A DNA stretch of 64,000 bases from contig NZ_JAHHIR010000035.1 in assembly GCF_018678075.1 (NCBI RefSeq), positions 212,858-276,857 on the forward strand. Reading direction: 5' to 3'. The notes under the pieces are model-generated. The model saw only the letters and a program-made list of their open reading frames with translations. It was not told where the DNA came from and ran no database searches. The first letter of the stretch is position 1; each line of letters starts with the position of its first letter. This stretch comes from Epibacterium ulvae (GTDB lineage: Bacteria; Pseudomonadota; Alphaproteobacteria; Rhodobacterales; Rhodobacteraceae). Both the position numbers and the translations under genes were made by a program. Below, piece by piece: positions 31,555 through 41,267 of the stretch.

Positions 31555-34500
31555 TCAGCCAGAACCTTCCCCTTCCCGTCGACGATCTTCCTCGGTCTCA
31601 AGAGAGCATTTTCGAAACGTACCGTCCTCAAGGGTCCAAGTGCTGGTGAACCATCTTTGACCGAATGCATCATTTTTGTCGGAGTACAGTTCCTTTCCTC
31701 CGCCGATGACCCATATCGGTGCGAACTCCCTGTCTGACAAAAGACGCACAAAAGCGTCTCTGTTGACGAGAGCGGTACTTGGTCCATTCTTTGAAGCCGA
31801 AGGATCCTTGAATATCTCGCTACCATTCGTGTCGGTGTAGATCAAATCGCGCCCATCCTTGAGCGACATATTCAAGTTTCTCATCAGCCACGAGCAAGGC
31901 AATATAACGCGCAAATTCTGCTTCAGGCTATGGTTGTAGCCACTTGCTTCCTGTAAGAACTCCATCGTCGGACAAAGGCCCTCCACTGGGGCCATCGTCC
32001 AAGCTGGCGTAGGCTTATCAATCCATTTTCGAGCCCACTCAGTTATCCAGTCCTCGCCTGTGTCCGTGCGCCATCCTAACTCGCCAAGAAAATCCTCTGA
32101 AGATGCTTCGTTTGTGAAGCCGAGGTCATGATCGGTTGTCAGCATTTGGCCGTCCAGGTGCTGGAGTGCGCCTGCAAGATCGTTGTTCCGAACTAAGAAG
32201 CACGTCGACCGTCGCCATGTCTTCGTTCTAATGTGCGCTGCTTCTCCGGAAGCCCCAACGCCGCTGAAGCTCTGAAAATCTCGTAGCGGCGTCCATTTCA
32301 GGCCTTGTTCATCGACTTGGAAGTCGAGAAATTCCTCGCCATCCAAAAAGTCTCGTTCGCTATCAAGCCATTCCCAAGCTTCCTCTACCGATCGTGGTGA
32401 TAGAAGGGGAGCTTTGGGCATCCAGAAGGTGGGTTCATCAAACTTCGCCCAGCCCCAATCGTGACTCTTCGTCATTAGGTGACTCGGATCCATATCGCGC
32501 AGGCGTCGAACGGTTTCCCGCAAGTGCTGTGGCCGGTCCCGTTCAACGGCTCCGCAATGGTCCGAAATACGCGCCATCAACTCCCTTAACGCGATCCACT
32601 GATATTTTTTGCCGATCCGTTCCTTCGTGTGGTTCATTCTATCGCCGCTGCAGTTGCGGTCAAAGCCCGCATGCAATTTCGCTTTCCAGCCTAAGTCATG
32701 AGCTCTGCGGCAGATCCAGCGCTGCGCCCAACCCAGATCGAAGTGTGCCGCACGGTCTGTTGTCCAGCTATCCGAGCGGTCCATTGCCCAATGCCCTGCC
32801 CGGACGCGATAGGCCTCGTACCGTTGATCGCCGAGGAGCTTGCGGAGTTTTTGTTCCATCTCTTTGTGGAGTATACCCTGCTCCGTCCCAGGGTAGCACC
32901 AATCGTGTGATGACGATCGGAGCACGATTAGCTCATCGACAAGTGCTCGTTCCTTTTCGGTGCAGGACGTTTCGAACTCGGATCGCCATGTTTGGTAAAG
33001 ATCCTCTGTTGTTGGAAGGGCGGAACCCTCTTCGCCGGCTGCCCAGTTTTGGACAGCATACTTGATTACGTAACTTGCAAAATCACCGTGCAGGTCCGTC
33101 GAGCTGATTATGTCCCACGATGTTTCGGAGTTGCGGGGATCCTTGCCACGCTCCATGTCTGGAGCAAATTCAAGAGGCCATGGACTGTCGAACGGAGGCT
33201 GGAGCTGCGTATCCTTTGGAACGTCAAGTGCGCAGCAACGATGCCTAGAGTATTCGATAAGTCCGACGAGATGATCGCGCCATAGCAAGTCTACGGGCGG
33301 ATTGTTCTCCACAAAGTGGCGGTTCGCGGTCACCTGGGCGATTGTGGCCAGTTCGGTATCGGTCCATGCAGATTGCAAGGCTGCACCATAGATTGCGGCG
33401 GCAAGTCTTTCACCAATGTAGGGGTCATCGATCTTATCGAAGCGACGAAGCAACTCCTGACCACATTGGGGAGACGCGATAAGCAGAGCAACCAGGGCTT
33501 TGGTGGCGCGATCCCTTGTGCGTCGATAAGTTGTGGAAAGACACCAAGTTAGAAGGACCGCAGCGTTTGTAGCAGCTTCGTCATCCAATGAACCAGATTT
33601 TGCGTCCATTGCCCAATCCATAAGGTCGTGCAGTGGAGTATCGAGTTCCTCCTCACCTTCTCGTCCGTCGTCCGCAGACTCGCCAGCATAGCAAGACCAT
33701 TCGGCATCCCTCTCAGGCATCGGCAAGCGCAGAAGGTCTTGATGTAATGCATTCAGTCCAAAAGGCCCGTCTGTCCCGAGCGCGAGTTGGATTCGAGCGT
33801 TCCAAATCTCATCGGGGTCAACCCACTCTTCCAGCAATTCAAAGCTGCGCTCCGTTACACTCTCGCGCCGGCGCAAAGTAATGTTTTCTCGAGAGATACA
33901 AGACATCAACCAGCGGTCTGCGTCTTTGACCGCGTCCGGAAGTTCCACGCCAGTCCGTTCCGGCAATTGAATTGCGAGAGCGTCGAGGACGCCCTGTGGA
34001 GCACCTTGGCGTGAGCATGCTTTGAAAAGCGCAATGTCGTGCAAAAGCGGCGATGGCAAGGTCTCGTTGATCAGTGTCGCGTCAAGGATGGCTTGCGCGG
34101 CCACATGGTCGCCGAACCGCTCAAAGCTAAAGCGGACATATTCACTATCTTCGCCATTCTCGCGGATCGGCTCTATTGCGAGAAGGCCTTCGTCGCAGAG
34201 CGCTTCGAGCAGATCGCTATCGAGGCTGGGATTGTTGCCGCAGATGGGTGCAAGAAGTTCTGCTGCTCGATCATACTCAATGAGAGGATCGGTAGTTGTA
34301 GCGATCTCCTTGGCAAGGATTTCGATCGCTTTGACAGGGTATCTCCGGCGCGGAGCAAGTTTTAAGTGAGCTTCCACTGAATCGCAGAGCGCGCCTCGGT
34401 ACATCTTAAAAATTTCTGTTACGCCTTGCATTCCCTTGGGAAAGCCCTTCTTGCCTTGGCGATCCAAAGCGTCGCAGCAGACTTTCAAAAACAGCGGGTT

Positions 34501-36006
34501 GCGGAGTTCGTTCGGTAGAAATGGTTGATCCAGCAGCAGGATATTACGCAGAGAAAGAAATTTGCGTGCATCGCGCATCGAGAACCCAGAGTGTTCGAGT
34601 CGCGGCAGTTTGGTATCGTCCAAATGCGACGGCACAATCTGTGCCAGATAGGTCGACCGGCAGGAAAGAACTATGACCACGTTGGGATATGCTTCTGCGT
34701 CTTTGAGAAAGGCGGCTAAACGGCTCGGCCAGATCTCGCCTCCCTTGCGCTCGTTAATCGCGTCGATACAAAGCATGGCCCTGACACCAGCAGCTTCGCC
34801 AGCGGCGTCGAGCGCCCCAAGCAATTGGTCTCGCGTGTAATCAAGTGGAAGTCCCAATTGGCTCGAAATCTGGGGCCAGATTTCCGCATCGGTCAACTGG
34901 CCACCGAGCAACAACACCGCGGGTCGTTTCTTGTTCAGCTGATGGCTGCACGCATCGGCGAGAAGGTGGGACTTTCCGCTGCCAGCTTCGCCGGTGATAA
35001 GCATATGAGGAATGACGGCCATTTCCCAAGCTCTAGCCTGCAGCGTCGCAGAGACCCGCTCCAGTTTTTCGAGCGCGCGACGCGCGTCATGCGTCTGGTT
35101 CTTCTTTGTTTTTTTCTCATCACTGCTTGTAGAGTATGCTTCACGGATCTCATCGTGGTATTTTCGCTCTATAATATCTAACCCTTGATCCAGCACATTG
35201 CGCCAGTGGTCGACCGGCCAAGTTTGATGAGGAAGTTCGTCAACATCATCCAATAATGCGCCGAGCGCAGACATCGTATCGGCGTCTTCGCGTGAGAGCA
35301 CGAAAGTAGTCTGAAACTCGTTGCAGGCTTCTCGAAGCTCGCTGCGATGATTGCGCAATGAGGTTAATAGCTCAGGGTTCCGAGTGGCTCCAAGGAGCGC
35401 GCGGCGGATGGGAATTTCCACGCTGGTTTCGTGAGTATAGCGATGGCCAAGAGCAGCTTTGCTACGCTCGAACTGATCCTGAAACCAAACAGGCGAGAGG
35501 AATTGACTCTCGAACCAGTAACGGATGCGACCTGCATGATGGCCACTTGGGTTGGTCAACTTCGTCTTAAGCGCGGAAGCGTCCCAGAGATCGATTTCGA
35601 GTTGTCGGTCCTGCTTGGCTGCTTCCGCGACTTCATTGTTTCGCCACCTCTCGAACGCCTCCAGCTGTGTCTCATTGGAGGAAAAGGGATCCGACCGGTC
35701 AAAGGGGAGGCAAACACAGATCTTGGTTAGATTAGGGTGCTTTTTGAGAGCGCTCTTGACTGAACTGTTCAAGCTACGCTCCAAATTGTTATCGAACCGC
35801 CAAGAGTATTTGGCCTGCCAACCGCATTCTGTTCCGTCGGAAAAGCGCGTGAAACACTCAAGGCCACCGTCTTTTCCTGTACCCTTTCGATGAAATCGCG
35901 CGCCGCCCGGAACTGGCTCCAAAGCTGCGAGTTGGCACACGAGTTCCTCGAATCCGGTCGAGGCTTTCCCGTCTATGGTTCTGATGGCCTTGAAATCGAT
36001 GTTCAT
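31555..36006 (-). CDS. Nuclease-STAND NTPase, Avs-like antiphage protein
   Basis: A 1483-residue protein from the ATG at 36006 (an upstream TTG at 36036 is less likely). Residues about 8-160 form an Mrr-like PD-(D/E)xK nuclease: FEELVCQLAA, then GTGKDGGLECF and WQAKYSW, giving the D...E...QxK pattern. A STAND/NACHT-type ATPase follows, with Walker A GEAGSGKSHLL near 335, Walker B MLCIDAINE and sensor VLSCRSTYL. The remaining 900 residues are a long helical C-terminal region, as in Avs proteins where it recognises phage proteins. Likely an abortive-infection sensor that cuts DNA when triggered; this is by analogy, and no named Avs subtype is assigned. Next to the Gabija-like pair. Confidence 0.72.
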   Translation of the reverse strand: MNIDFKAIRTIDGKASTGFEELVCQLAALEPVPGGARFHRKGTGKDGGLECFTRFSDGTECGWQAKYSWRFDNNLERSLNSSVKSALKKHPNLTKICVCLPFDRSDPFSSNETQLEAFERWRNNEVAEAAKQDRQLEIDLWDASALKTKLTNPSGHHAGRIRYWFESQFLSPVWFQDQFERSKAALGHRYTHETSVEIPIRRALLGATRNPELLTSLRNHRSELREACNEFQTTFVLSREDADTMSALGALLDDVDELPHQTWPVDHWRNVLDQGLDIIERKYHDEIREAYSTSSDEKKTKKNQTHDARRALEKLERVSATLQARAWEMAVIPHMLITGEAGSGKSHLLADACSHQLNKKRPAVLLLGGQLTDAEIWPQISSQLGLPLDYTRDQLLGALDAAGEAAGVRAMLCIDAINERKGGEIWPSRLAAFLKDAEAYPNVVIVLSCRSTYLAQIVPSHLDDTKLPRLEHSGFSMRDARKFLSLRNILLLDQPFLPNELRNPLFLKVCCDALDRQGKKGFPKGMQGVTEIFKMYRGALCDSVEAHLKLAPRRRYPVKAIEILAKEIATTTDPLIEYDRAAELLAPICGNNPSLDSDLLEALCDEGLLAIEPIRENGEDSEYVRFSFERFGDHVAAQAILDATLINETLPSPLLHDIALFKACSRQGAPQGVLDALAIQLPERTGVELPDAVKDADRWLMSCISRENITLRRRESVTERSFELLEEWVDPDEIWNARIQLALGTDGPFGLNALHQDLLRLPMPERDAEWSCYAGESADDGREGEEELDTPLHDLMDWAMDAKSGSLDDEAATNAAVLLTWCLSTTYRRTRDRATKALVALLIASPQCGQELLRRFDKIDDPYIGERLAAAIYGAALQSAWTDTELATIAQVTANRHFVENNPPVDLLWRDHLVGLIEYSRHRCCALDVPKDTQLQPPFDSPWPLEFAPDMERGKDPRNSETSWDIISSTDLHGDFASYVIKYAVQNWAAGEEGSALPTTEDLYQTWRSEFETSCTEKERALVDELIVLRSSSHDWCYPGTEQGILHKEMEQKLRKLLGDQRYEAYRVRAGHWAMDRSDSWTTDRAAHFDLGWAQRWICRRAHDLGWKAKLHAGFDRNCSGDRMNHTKERIGKKYQWIALRELMARISDHCGAVERDRPQHLRETVRRLRDMDPSHLMTKSHDWGWAKFDEPTFWMPKAPLLSPRSVEEAWEWLDSERDFLDGEEFLDFQVDEQGLKWTPLRDFQSFSGVGASGEAAHIRTKTWRRSTCFLVRNNDLAGALQHLDGQMLTTDHDLGFTNEASSEDFLGELGWRTDTGEDWITEWARKWIDKPTPAWTMAPVEGLCPTMEFLQEASGYNHSLKQNLRVILPCSWLMRNLNMSLKDGRDLIYTDTNGSEIFKDPSASKNGPSTALVNRDAFVRLLSDREFAPIWVIGGGKELYSDKNDAFGQRWFTSTWTLEDGTFRKCSLETEEDRRREGEGSG

Positions 36007-36215
36007 GATATTTGAAGTAATTCCGGTTGCAATCAATGAGAGTAATGTAACTCCGAAAACTATACTATCGTGCAGCCATCTCTTCTACCATATTGATCTG
36101 GCTGAATTTCTTGAGTCTTTAGAGAAAAGCTTTATGATCAAATTTGCGTCTAGGGTAGTGCCGTTCTGACGACCCAGATTTTGCTCTGCCGCGGAAACAG
36201 GCATCTAACCGTCCT

Positions 36216-38165
36216 CTAGGTCCCTGCAGGGCCAGCCGTCACGACCTCGTCCTCGGAAACCCATCCTTTTGAAATCAAAAAGTCGCGGATCGTGTTAGGA
36301 GCCTCGGAATAGAGCACAAGCGCTAGGCTCTCTTCCGCACGGGTGGAGGTAACGTAAAGCAAACGGCGGGTGCGTTCGATTGTGGTTTCTTCGCCCTGAG
36401 CTGCCTTCTTTTGAGAGGCAGGGGACAAGCTCTTCACTTCAAAAAAGGTCTCGTATGAAGCAAGACCCTTGAAGCGTGTGTGTTCGTCATCGGCGATCAC
36501 CATCACCCTGGGAAATTCGAGCCCCTTTACCCCTTGGTGAGTGCCATAAGGGCTGCGATCTTCGACATAGGCAAGGTAGCGCTCCACCTGAGAAAACGGG
36601 GCCGCAAGCGCCTGGGTCCAGGCTTCTGTGATGTTGGTTTTGGGGGGTGAAGTATTTTCTGGAGCGGTCAAGTCTAGCCCGTCGAATACGGAACCAAGCT
36701 CGGCAATGAAATCGGCCATATCGTCAGCTACGGGACCATTTTCCGGCAAACACGGGCGCAGTTGGTCGGGGATCGGAAACAACTGGTGCTCGGCCACAAT
36801 CGCCAAAACTTCGGCACAACTCGGATCACGGTCGTCTGCAAAAAGTGTCATCAGCGCTGTAACGCCTGCGCTCGCTGCCGTTAGGCCAGTTGCCTGGTCC
36901 CCGCGCGCCCCACGGATGGCTTTCTTATCGACCAGTGGCGAGCTGTCGCGCAGCACCGCCATCGCCGCAAAGATATCGCCGGCCCTTTGCGCAGTCACCA
37001 ATGGCAACACACGATGGGTGAAAAGCCGCATTGCGGGCAATGTACCAGCGCGAAACCCATCCTTGAGCTTGTCGGGTTTGCTCAATGGCTCAAACAGTTC
37101 ACTAAAACCAAGACGCGCGGCGGCCATGTGACGCTCGATCGTAAGTGTCTTGATTGCCTCCGGGTTCTGCCAGGCGGGGTCTCCGGTGATGCGTGCCATG
37201 TCCGCACAAGCGGAGGCTTCAAAGGCTCTGCGATCCGTGCCGGCACTTGGCGCAAGAAAAACACGCACGGTGCCACCCGGTTTATCTTCGCGCGCCCGCT
37301 GCTGGCGGCCATCATCGTCGCGCCGAATCGAATTCGCCATATCTACGATCCGCTTGCGGCTGCGGTGGTTCATCTGTTTGGCCGGTTGCGCAAAATCTCC
37401 CACTCGCTGGTCAAGATCGCGCAAACCATCAGTATAAATGCGCTGCATCGTGTCCCCGAGCAGCCCTAGGACGATGCGACCGCGATGGCGCGCCTCGAAG
37501 GTCAAGAGCGCCTCCATCAATGGTTTCATCGTGTCCTGGCTCTCATCGATTAGGATGAACGGGTAGCGCGCCAGAACGATGTTCTGAAACGTCTCGCTTT
37601 CGGTCAGGAAATGCGCGGCAAGCGCAATGACTTCGGTATGTTGCAGCGCATCGCGGCCGAAATTGTCCCCCTCGGGCGCATAGGTGAAGGCACGGATTTC
37701 AGTTAGGCGCTCCAGCCGCTTTGTCTTGGAGGCCATCTTCTTCTCGCGTTTATCATGGGCGTCGGTGCCCGCACGGCCCTTCGCATGGGCTGCCTGGATC
37801 TCGGAAATTTCTGTCTGCAGGTTGCTCTTCAGCCAGCCCCGAATATCCGTCGTGCGCCCCTCGATGAGCGACCAAGCGAAGCTGTGGATTGTCTGTACCT
37901 GAAACACCGGATCGGCCTTGACGCGGCGCGTGATCTCATCGGCGGCGGCATTGGTATAGGTGATCACGGCGATCTTGCGGCTGTGTTTGCGCAAGGTGGT
38001 CAGGGTCTGTGTGTCCAACCCTTCCAGCGCTTCCTTGAGAGAGCGCGTCTTGCCCGATCCCGCCCCAGCAAAGAGAAAGAAGCTGCGAGGTGCGATGAGG
38101 GACAGGCATCCGCGGATCGTCTCGTCGGCGCTGGCGTCGCGATTGGCGTCGGTCACTTCCGTCAT
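36216..38165 (-). CDS. UvrD/Rep-family helicase, GajB-like
   Basis: A 649-residue superfamily 1 helicase. Motif I is FAGAGSGKTRSL (residues 32-43), Ia ITYTNAAADEI, II LIDESQD, III GDTMQRIY, IV QMNHRSRKRI, V THQGVKGLEFPRVMVIADD and VI VTSTRAEESLALV. It overlaps the upstream OLD-family nuclease gene by four bases, the arrangement of Gabija (GajA-GajB), where the helicase domain senses DNA ends and activates killing or degradation during phage attack. It is longer than the commonly described GajB of about 500 residues, with an insertion between motifs Ia and II (lysine-rich, around residue 140). Defence function is inferred from the pair and its neighbours. Confidence 0.78.
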   Translation of the reverse strand: MTEVTDANRDASADETIRGCLSLIAPRSFFLFAGAGSGKTRSLKEALEGLDTQTLTTLRKHSRKIAVITYTNAAADEITRRVKADPVFQVQTIHSFAWSLIEGRTTDIRGWLKSNLQTEISEIQAAHAKGRAGTDAHDKREKKMASKTKRLERLTEIRAFTYAPEGDNFGRDALQHTEVIALAAHFLTESETFQNIVLARYPFILIDESQDTMKPLMEALLTFEARHRGRIVLGLLGDTMQRIYTDGLRDLDQRVGDFAQPAKQMNHRSRKRIVDMANSIRRDDDGRQQRAREDKPGGTVRVFLAPSAGTDRRAFEASACADMARITGDPAWQNPEAIKTLTIERHMAAARLGFSELFEPLSKPDKLKDGFRAGTLPAMRLFTHRVLPLVTAQRAGDIFAAMAVLRDSSPLVDKKAIRGARGDQATGLTAASAGVTALMTLFADDRDPSCAEVLAIVAEHQLFPIPDQLRPCLPENGPVADDMADFIAELGSVFDGLDLTAPENTSPPKTNITEAWTQALAAPFSQVERYLAYVEDRSPYGTHQGVKGLEFPRVMVIADDEHTRFKGLASYETFFEVKSLSPASQKKAAQGEETTIERTRRLLYVTSTRAEESLALVLYSEAPNTIRDFLISKGWVSEDEVVTAGPAGT

Positions 38166-40387
38166 GTCATGCCCTTCAATTGGCCTGCGAGCCAGGTCAG
38201 GCCGGTGTCGATATAGGGCGGCGTGCGCAGCGATTTGATGTCCTCGATATAAAGGAGGTCTAGCGCGAAGGCGGCTTTCTCCGGGTATTTTTCCAACCGA
38301 TCAAAGAGCGCCTTTGCGAGGCCCACCGGCGTTGGTTCGGCGGCAATGGACTTGGCAAAGGCGCGGGTCATGCGGCAGGCGAGCTCGGCTGTTGCGGCGG
38401 TTTCCACGGCTTTCGGGTTGGCCAGTGCAAGAGCATCCTCGAAGGTGCTGGGTGTGACTTTCTCGGACACCGTGCCTAGCGTCAGGCTTTGCGGGATCTG
38501 GTAGCTGACCGCGATGGGGTGGTCTGAGGCCGTATGACACAGGGCATTGGCGGGCGGGGCCAAAAGCGTGTCGATCTCTGTCAGCCCGGGGATCCAAGTC
38601 TTTAGCACGTGGTTTGCGGTGGTCTGAGCGGCCCCGTAGCAAGGCTGGGCCGATTGTTTGACAGCTTTACCGTCCTTGTCGACCTCCGCTACTGCGTCGA
38701 GATCGGTGATAATCAGCGTCGGTAATTCGAGCGCCTCGATCAGTGGCCGCATCCGATGCGCGTGGCTGCCCCCCAGCTCCAGAAAGGACAGATAGGCCGC
38801 AGCTAGGTCAGGGTAATGATTCTGGATCAGATGCGGCAGTAGTATCCGCTCTGCGGTGCCTTCGATCACGACAATGGCGTCAGCGAAGAACAGATCAAAA
38901 TGTGTGCTCTGAAGATACCGCTTTACGAAGCGTCCGGTTTCTTTGTCTGTACCAAATAGCCCCGTCATATTCGCCACACTGGCTGTGGGCACAACTCCGG
39001 CACTAGGTAACTCTCGCTTGAAATAGCGCAGCTCCTCAAATGCGGCGGCGTGCGCGATGTGGCCTGAATGGGTGCTCACTACCAGCTGTGTAGTAAAAGC
39101 CGAGTCCTCCTTCTCCAGATCCTCATGGTCGCGCAGCACCTTGTACGCCCGGGCCATAAAGACTTGTTGCACCTGAACGTGCAGATGCGCCTCCGGCTCC
39201 TCGATCAACACCAGTTGTAGGGGCTCCATGCCCCTATCGTCCTGGGTCACCATCTTTGATTTGTATTTGCCTACCTGCATCCAATCATCCCGGAAACGCA
39301 TGAGCTGAAAAACCATGGAGATCAGGTTCTGAAAGCCCAAGCCGTTGTAGCTTTCAGGCAGTTTCACCCCGGATGTGTTGCCAGAGATGTCGTATTGCAC
39401 GGCCGCCGGGTGATTGAGCCCGTCAACGGGTTTGATCTGCGTGGCAATGGAGAGTTTCGGATTGTTTAGTCCGCCGGGGTAGCCAAGTTTTTCCAGTTCC
39501 TTGATAGCATCGGCGAAGCCATCCTTGAGGCGGTCATTGAATGTGATTTCGGCATCATGGATCGCCTTGAGCGCTTTCACGTCGTTCGACGTGGGGTTCG
39601 TTTCGGGGTCAATGTGTTTTCGGAAATAGGGCTGTATCTGGCTGGCGATCTTACGGCTGTTTGCGTTCGTTGGCTCATCGTCGTCGCCCTTACCGTCTCC
39701 CGCATCTGCGAAACCGCGTTGAGCGTTGATCTCACGAATGTGGATGAGACCAGAAAATGGGTTCGCACCGATCCCTTCCGACAAGGGCGGCAAAGGATGC
39801 GGCTCCACCGGCCCCGTCTTGGTAATGCTCGCGGGGTCCAAAAGATGGGCGTTAAGCTCGAACAGGTCTTTCAGGCGCCTGTCCAGAAATTCCCGAAAGT
39901 CGCGTGGCCAAAGCGCGAATCCGTTAGCTGTTGCACCGCCGGGTTGTAGTGTCTGCGCGGCCTCTCGCGCTGCCAGGTACTGCGCCTTGATGTCCGCCTT
40001 CTTTTTGGGCTCCATGCGCAGGCGCACGCCCAGCAGACCGCCAGTCCAGGTAAGTGTTGGAATCAGATGCGCGACGTGGTGCAGCTCTGAGTTATCAGCA
40101 TGGAGCCATACATCGAGGAACGGAAGCTGTGCCAGGAGTGGGGTGAGATCCGCTTCGGCCTCCTTTGTCCATGCGCTCGCGATCTGTTCGATCGCGGGCC
40201 AGTTAGAGGCTGTCAAATCACGCGTGTCGATTCCGCCGCGATCCTTGAGGAATTTACGCAACGCCTTCATGGCTGATGTTTTGCCGCTGTTGTTTGCCCC
40301 GACGAGCAGAGTCTGCTTATCCGACATGTCCAGACGGGCGCGCCGCAATTTGCGAAAATTGAAGATTTCTATGCGTGTAAGTTTCAT
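38162..40387 (-). CDS. OLD-family ATP-dependent endonuclease, GajA-like
   Basis: A 741-residue protein with an N-terminal ABC/SMC-like ATPase split by a coiled region: FNFRKLRRARLDMSDKQ, Walker A GANNSGKTSAMKAL (residues 30-43), signature-like SYNGLGFQNLISMVF, and Walker B LVLIEEPEAHLH with VSTHSGHIAH. The C-terminal TOPRIM domain has IVVIEGTAERILLPHL (the catalytic Glu) and LIITDLDAV (DxD). This is the class 2 OLD architecture found next to UvrD helicases, as in Gabija GajA. GTATATATAC at 40430-40439 lies in its upstream region, together with the ribosome binding site AAGGAA near 40400. Confidence 0.8.
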   Translation of the reverse strand: MKLTRIEIFNFRKLRRARLDMSDKQTLLVGANNSGKTSAMKALRKFLKDRGGIDTRDLTASNWPAIEQIASAWTKEAEADLTPLLAQLPFLDVWLHADNSELHHVAHLIPTLTWTGGLLGVRLRMEPKKKADIKAQYLAAREAAQTLQPGGATANGFALWPRDFREFLDRRLKDLFELNAHLLDPASITKTGPVEPHPLPPLSEGIGANPFSGLIHIREINAQRGFADAGDGKGDDDEPTNANSRKIASQIQPYFRKHIDPETNPTSNDVKALKAIHDAEITFNDRLKDGFADAIKELEKLGYPGGLNNPKLSIATQIKPVDGLNHPAAVQYDISGNTSGVKLPESYNGLGFQNLISMVFQLMRFRDDWMQVGKYKSKMVTQDDRGMEPLQLVLIEEPEAHLHVQVQQVFMARAYKVLRDHEDLEKEDSAFTTQLVVSTHSGHIAHAAAFEELRYFKRELPSAGVVPTASVANMTGLFGTDKETGRFVKRYLQSTHFDLFFADAIVVIEGTAERILLPHLIQNHYPDLAAAYLSFLELGGSHAHRMRPLIEALELPTLIITDLDAVAEVDKDGKAVKQSAQPCYGAAQTTANHVLKTWIPGLTEIDTLLAPPANALCHTASDHPIAVSYQIPQSLTLGTVSEKVTPSTFEDALALANPKAVETAATAELACRMTRAFAKSIAAEPTPVGLAKALFDRLEKYPEKAAFALDLLYIEDIKSLRTPPYIDTGLTWLAGQLKGMT

Positions 40388-40864
40388 AATATCGGAGTTC
40401 CTTTCGCAGAAATTGCTGCGTTAGTGTCTGTATATATACTTCTCCTGCGGTTGTGTATCCATGCTCGACCGCCAGATGTTCTCCCTGTCTTAATGAGTGT
40501 GGCTATTTCACTTACGGACTCAATGGGGACTGTGGAAATCGCATTGTCGTTGATTGGCCACGCACCGACCTTGAGGCGCAACGCCCGAGGCATAGGCGTC
40601 TGATTTTGGTCGCAGCCTTTCTTCTTGCGCGTGGTGCTTTGGATGAGCAAGGGTACTCATGCAATTGCGTCGAACGACCGCTTCCCACCCCGGTTGGCGT
40701 GCGGAACAAAACGGCGATCAGGTGGCTCTCTCGAGCGCTCCTAAGTTAAATATCGAATCTATTATTAACTATGTATTAAGTCATTGATATTGCAATATAA
40801 TAGTTTTGACATTAAGGTCGCTATTCCTTAAAGTTAGTCCAAATTATTAGCTAATTTGGATCCA
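40388..40864. other. Gap between Gabija-like pair and Ner-like gene
   Basis: About 480 bases without a gene I can support; short open frames on both strands (40,384-40,749) have no recognisable motif. The half next to gajA should hold its promoter. The second half (40,740-40,830) is markedly AT-rich, with ATTGCAAT palindromes and AGTTTTGACATTAAGG near 40,805, a possible remnant of a transposon end. Confidence 0.35.
40839..40859. promoter_or_regulatory. Palindrome before the Ner-like gene, candidate operator
   Basis: CCAAATTA and TAATTTGG form a perfect 8-bp inverted repeat around TTAGC, ending 5 bases before the ATG of the small HTH gene. The position fits an autoregulatory operator overlapping the translation start region; it could equally act as an RNA hairpin masking the start. 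Confidence 0.5.
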
Positions 40865-41095
40865 ATGCTGACACCAGACCTAGAGCGACATGAAAATCTG
40901 AAATGCTCCTTACGCAAGCGAGGCAGCTCATTGGCGAAGGCGGCAGAATTTTTGAAAATCTCGCCAACATCGGTCACTCTTGTGTCGCAAGGATTTAGGC
41001 GAAGTCACAAGATTCAATCCCACTTGGCAGCAATCTTGGAGACGACCCCAGAGGCGCTCTTCCCAGAAAGATATCAGGAGGTTAAGGAAATGTAG
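40865..41095 (+). CDS. Ner/Nlp-like HTH DNA-binding protein
   Basis: A 76-residue protein from the ATG at 40865; the in-frame TTG at 40856 falls in the palindrome and is rejected. LRKRGSSLAKAAEFLKISPTSVTLVSQG and LAAILETTPEALFPERY match the Ner/Nlp (SfsB) type helix-turn-helix proteins, which in phage Mu repress transposition genes. Placed 170 bases upstream of tnsA in the same direction, with a palindrome before its own start and two hairpins after its stop, it is a good candidate for the repressor of the Tn7-like operon. This role is inferred from position. Confidence 0.75.
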   Translation: MLTPDLERHENLKCSLRKRGSSLAKAAEFLKISPTSVTLVSQGFRRSHKIQSHLAAILETTPEALFPERYQEVKEM

Positions 41096-41113
41096 TTCCC
41101 GAAAACGAAGAAA

Positions 41114-41187
41114 ACCTAGCGCTGGAACGCTAGGTCTCCCCCATTTTTGAAGGAACGAGTCCCTCTAAGCTGAGTCTTTGTTCCTTC
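41114..41187 (+). terminator. Two tandem hairpins between the Ner-like gene and tnsA
   Basis: The first has an 8-bp perfect stem (ACCTAGCG 41114-41121 with CGCTAGGT 41128-41135, loop CTGGAA), with a C- and T-rich stretch after it. The second pairs GAAGGAAC (41149-41156) with GTTCCTTC (41180-41187) around a 23-base loop and runs into TTTT. Together they look like a terminator or attenuator separating the regulator from the transposition operon. Confidence 0.6.
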
Positions 41188-41267
41188 TTTTAGCAAAAAA
41201 AGTCAAGTGCTTCGCGGCCAGCGTTGGGTCGCGATGCGCTCAACTATAGCGAAAGGGCAGCAACAAA

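Noticed and set aside
40384..40749. Overlapping small open frames between gajA and the Ner-like gene
   Set aside because: They overlap on both strands and have no domain, ribosome binding site or consistent codon use.
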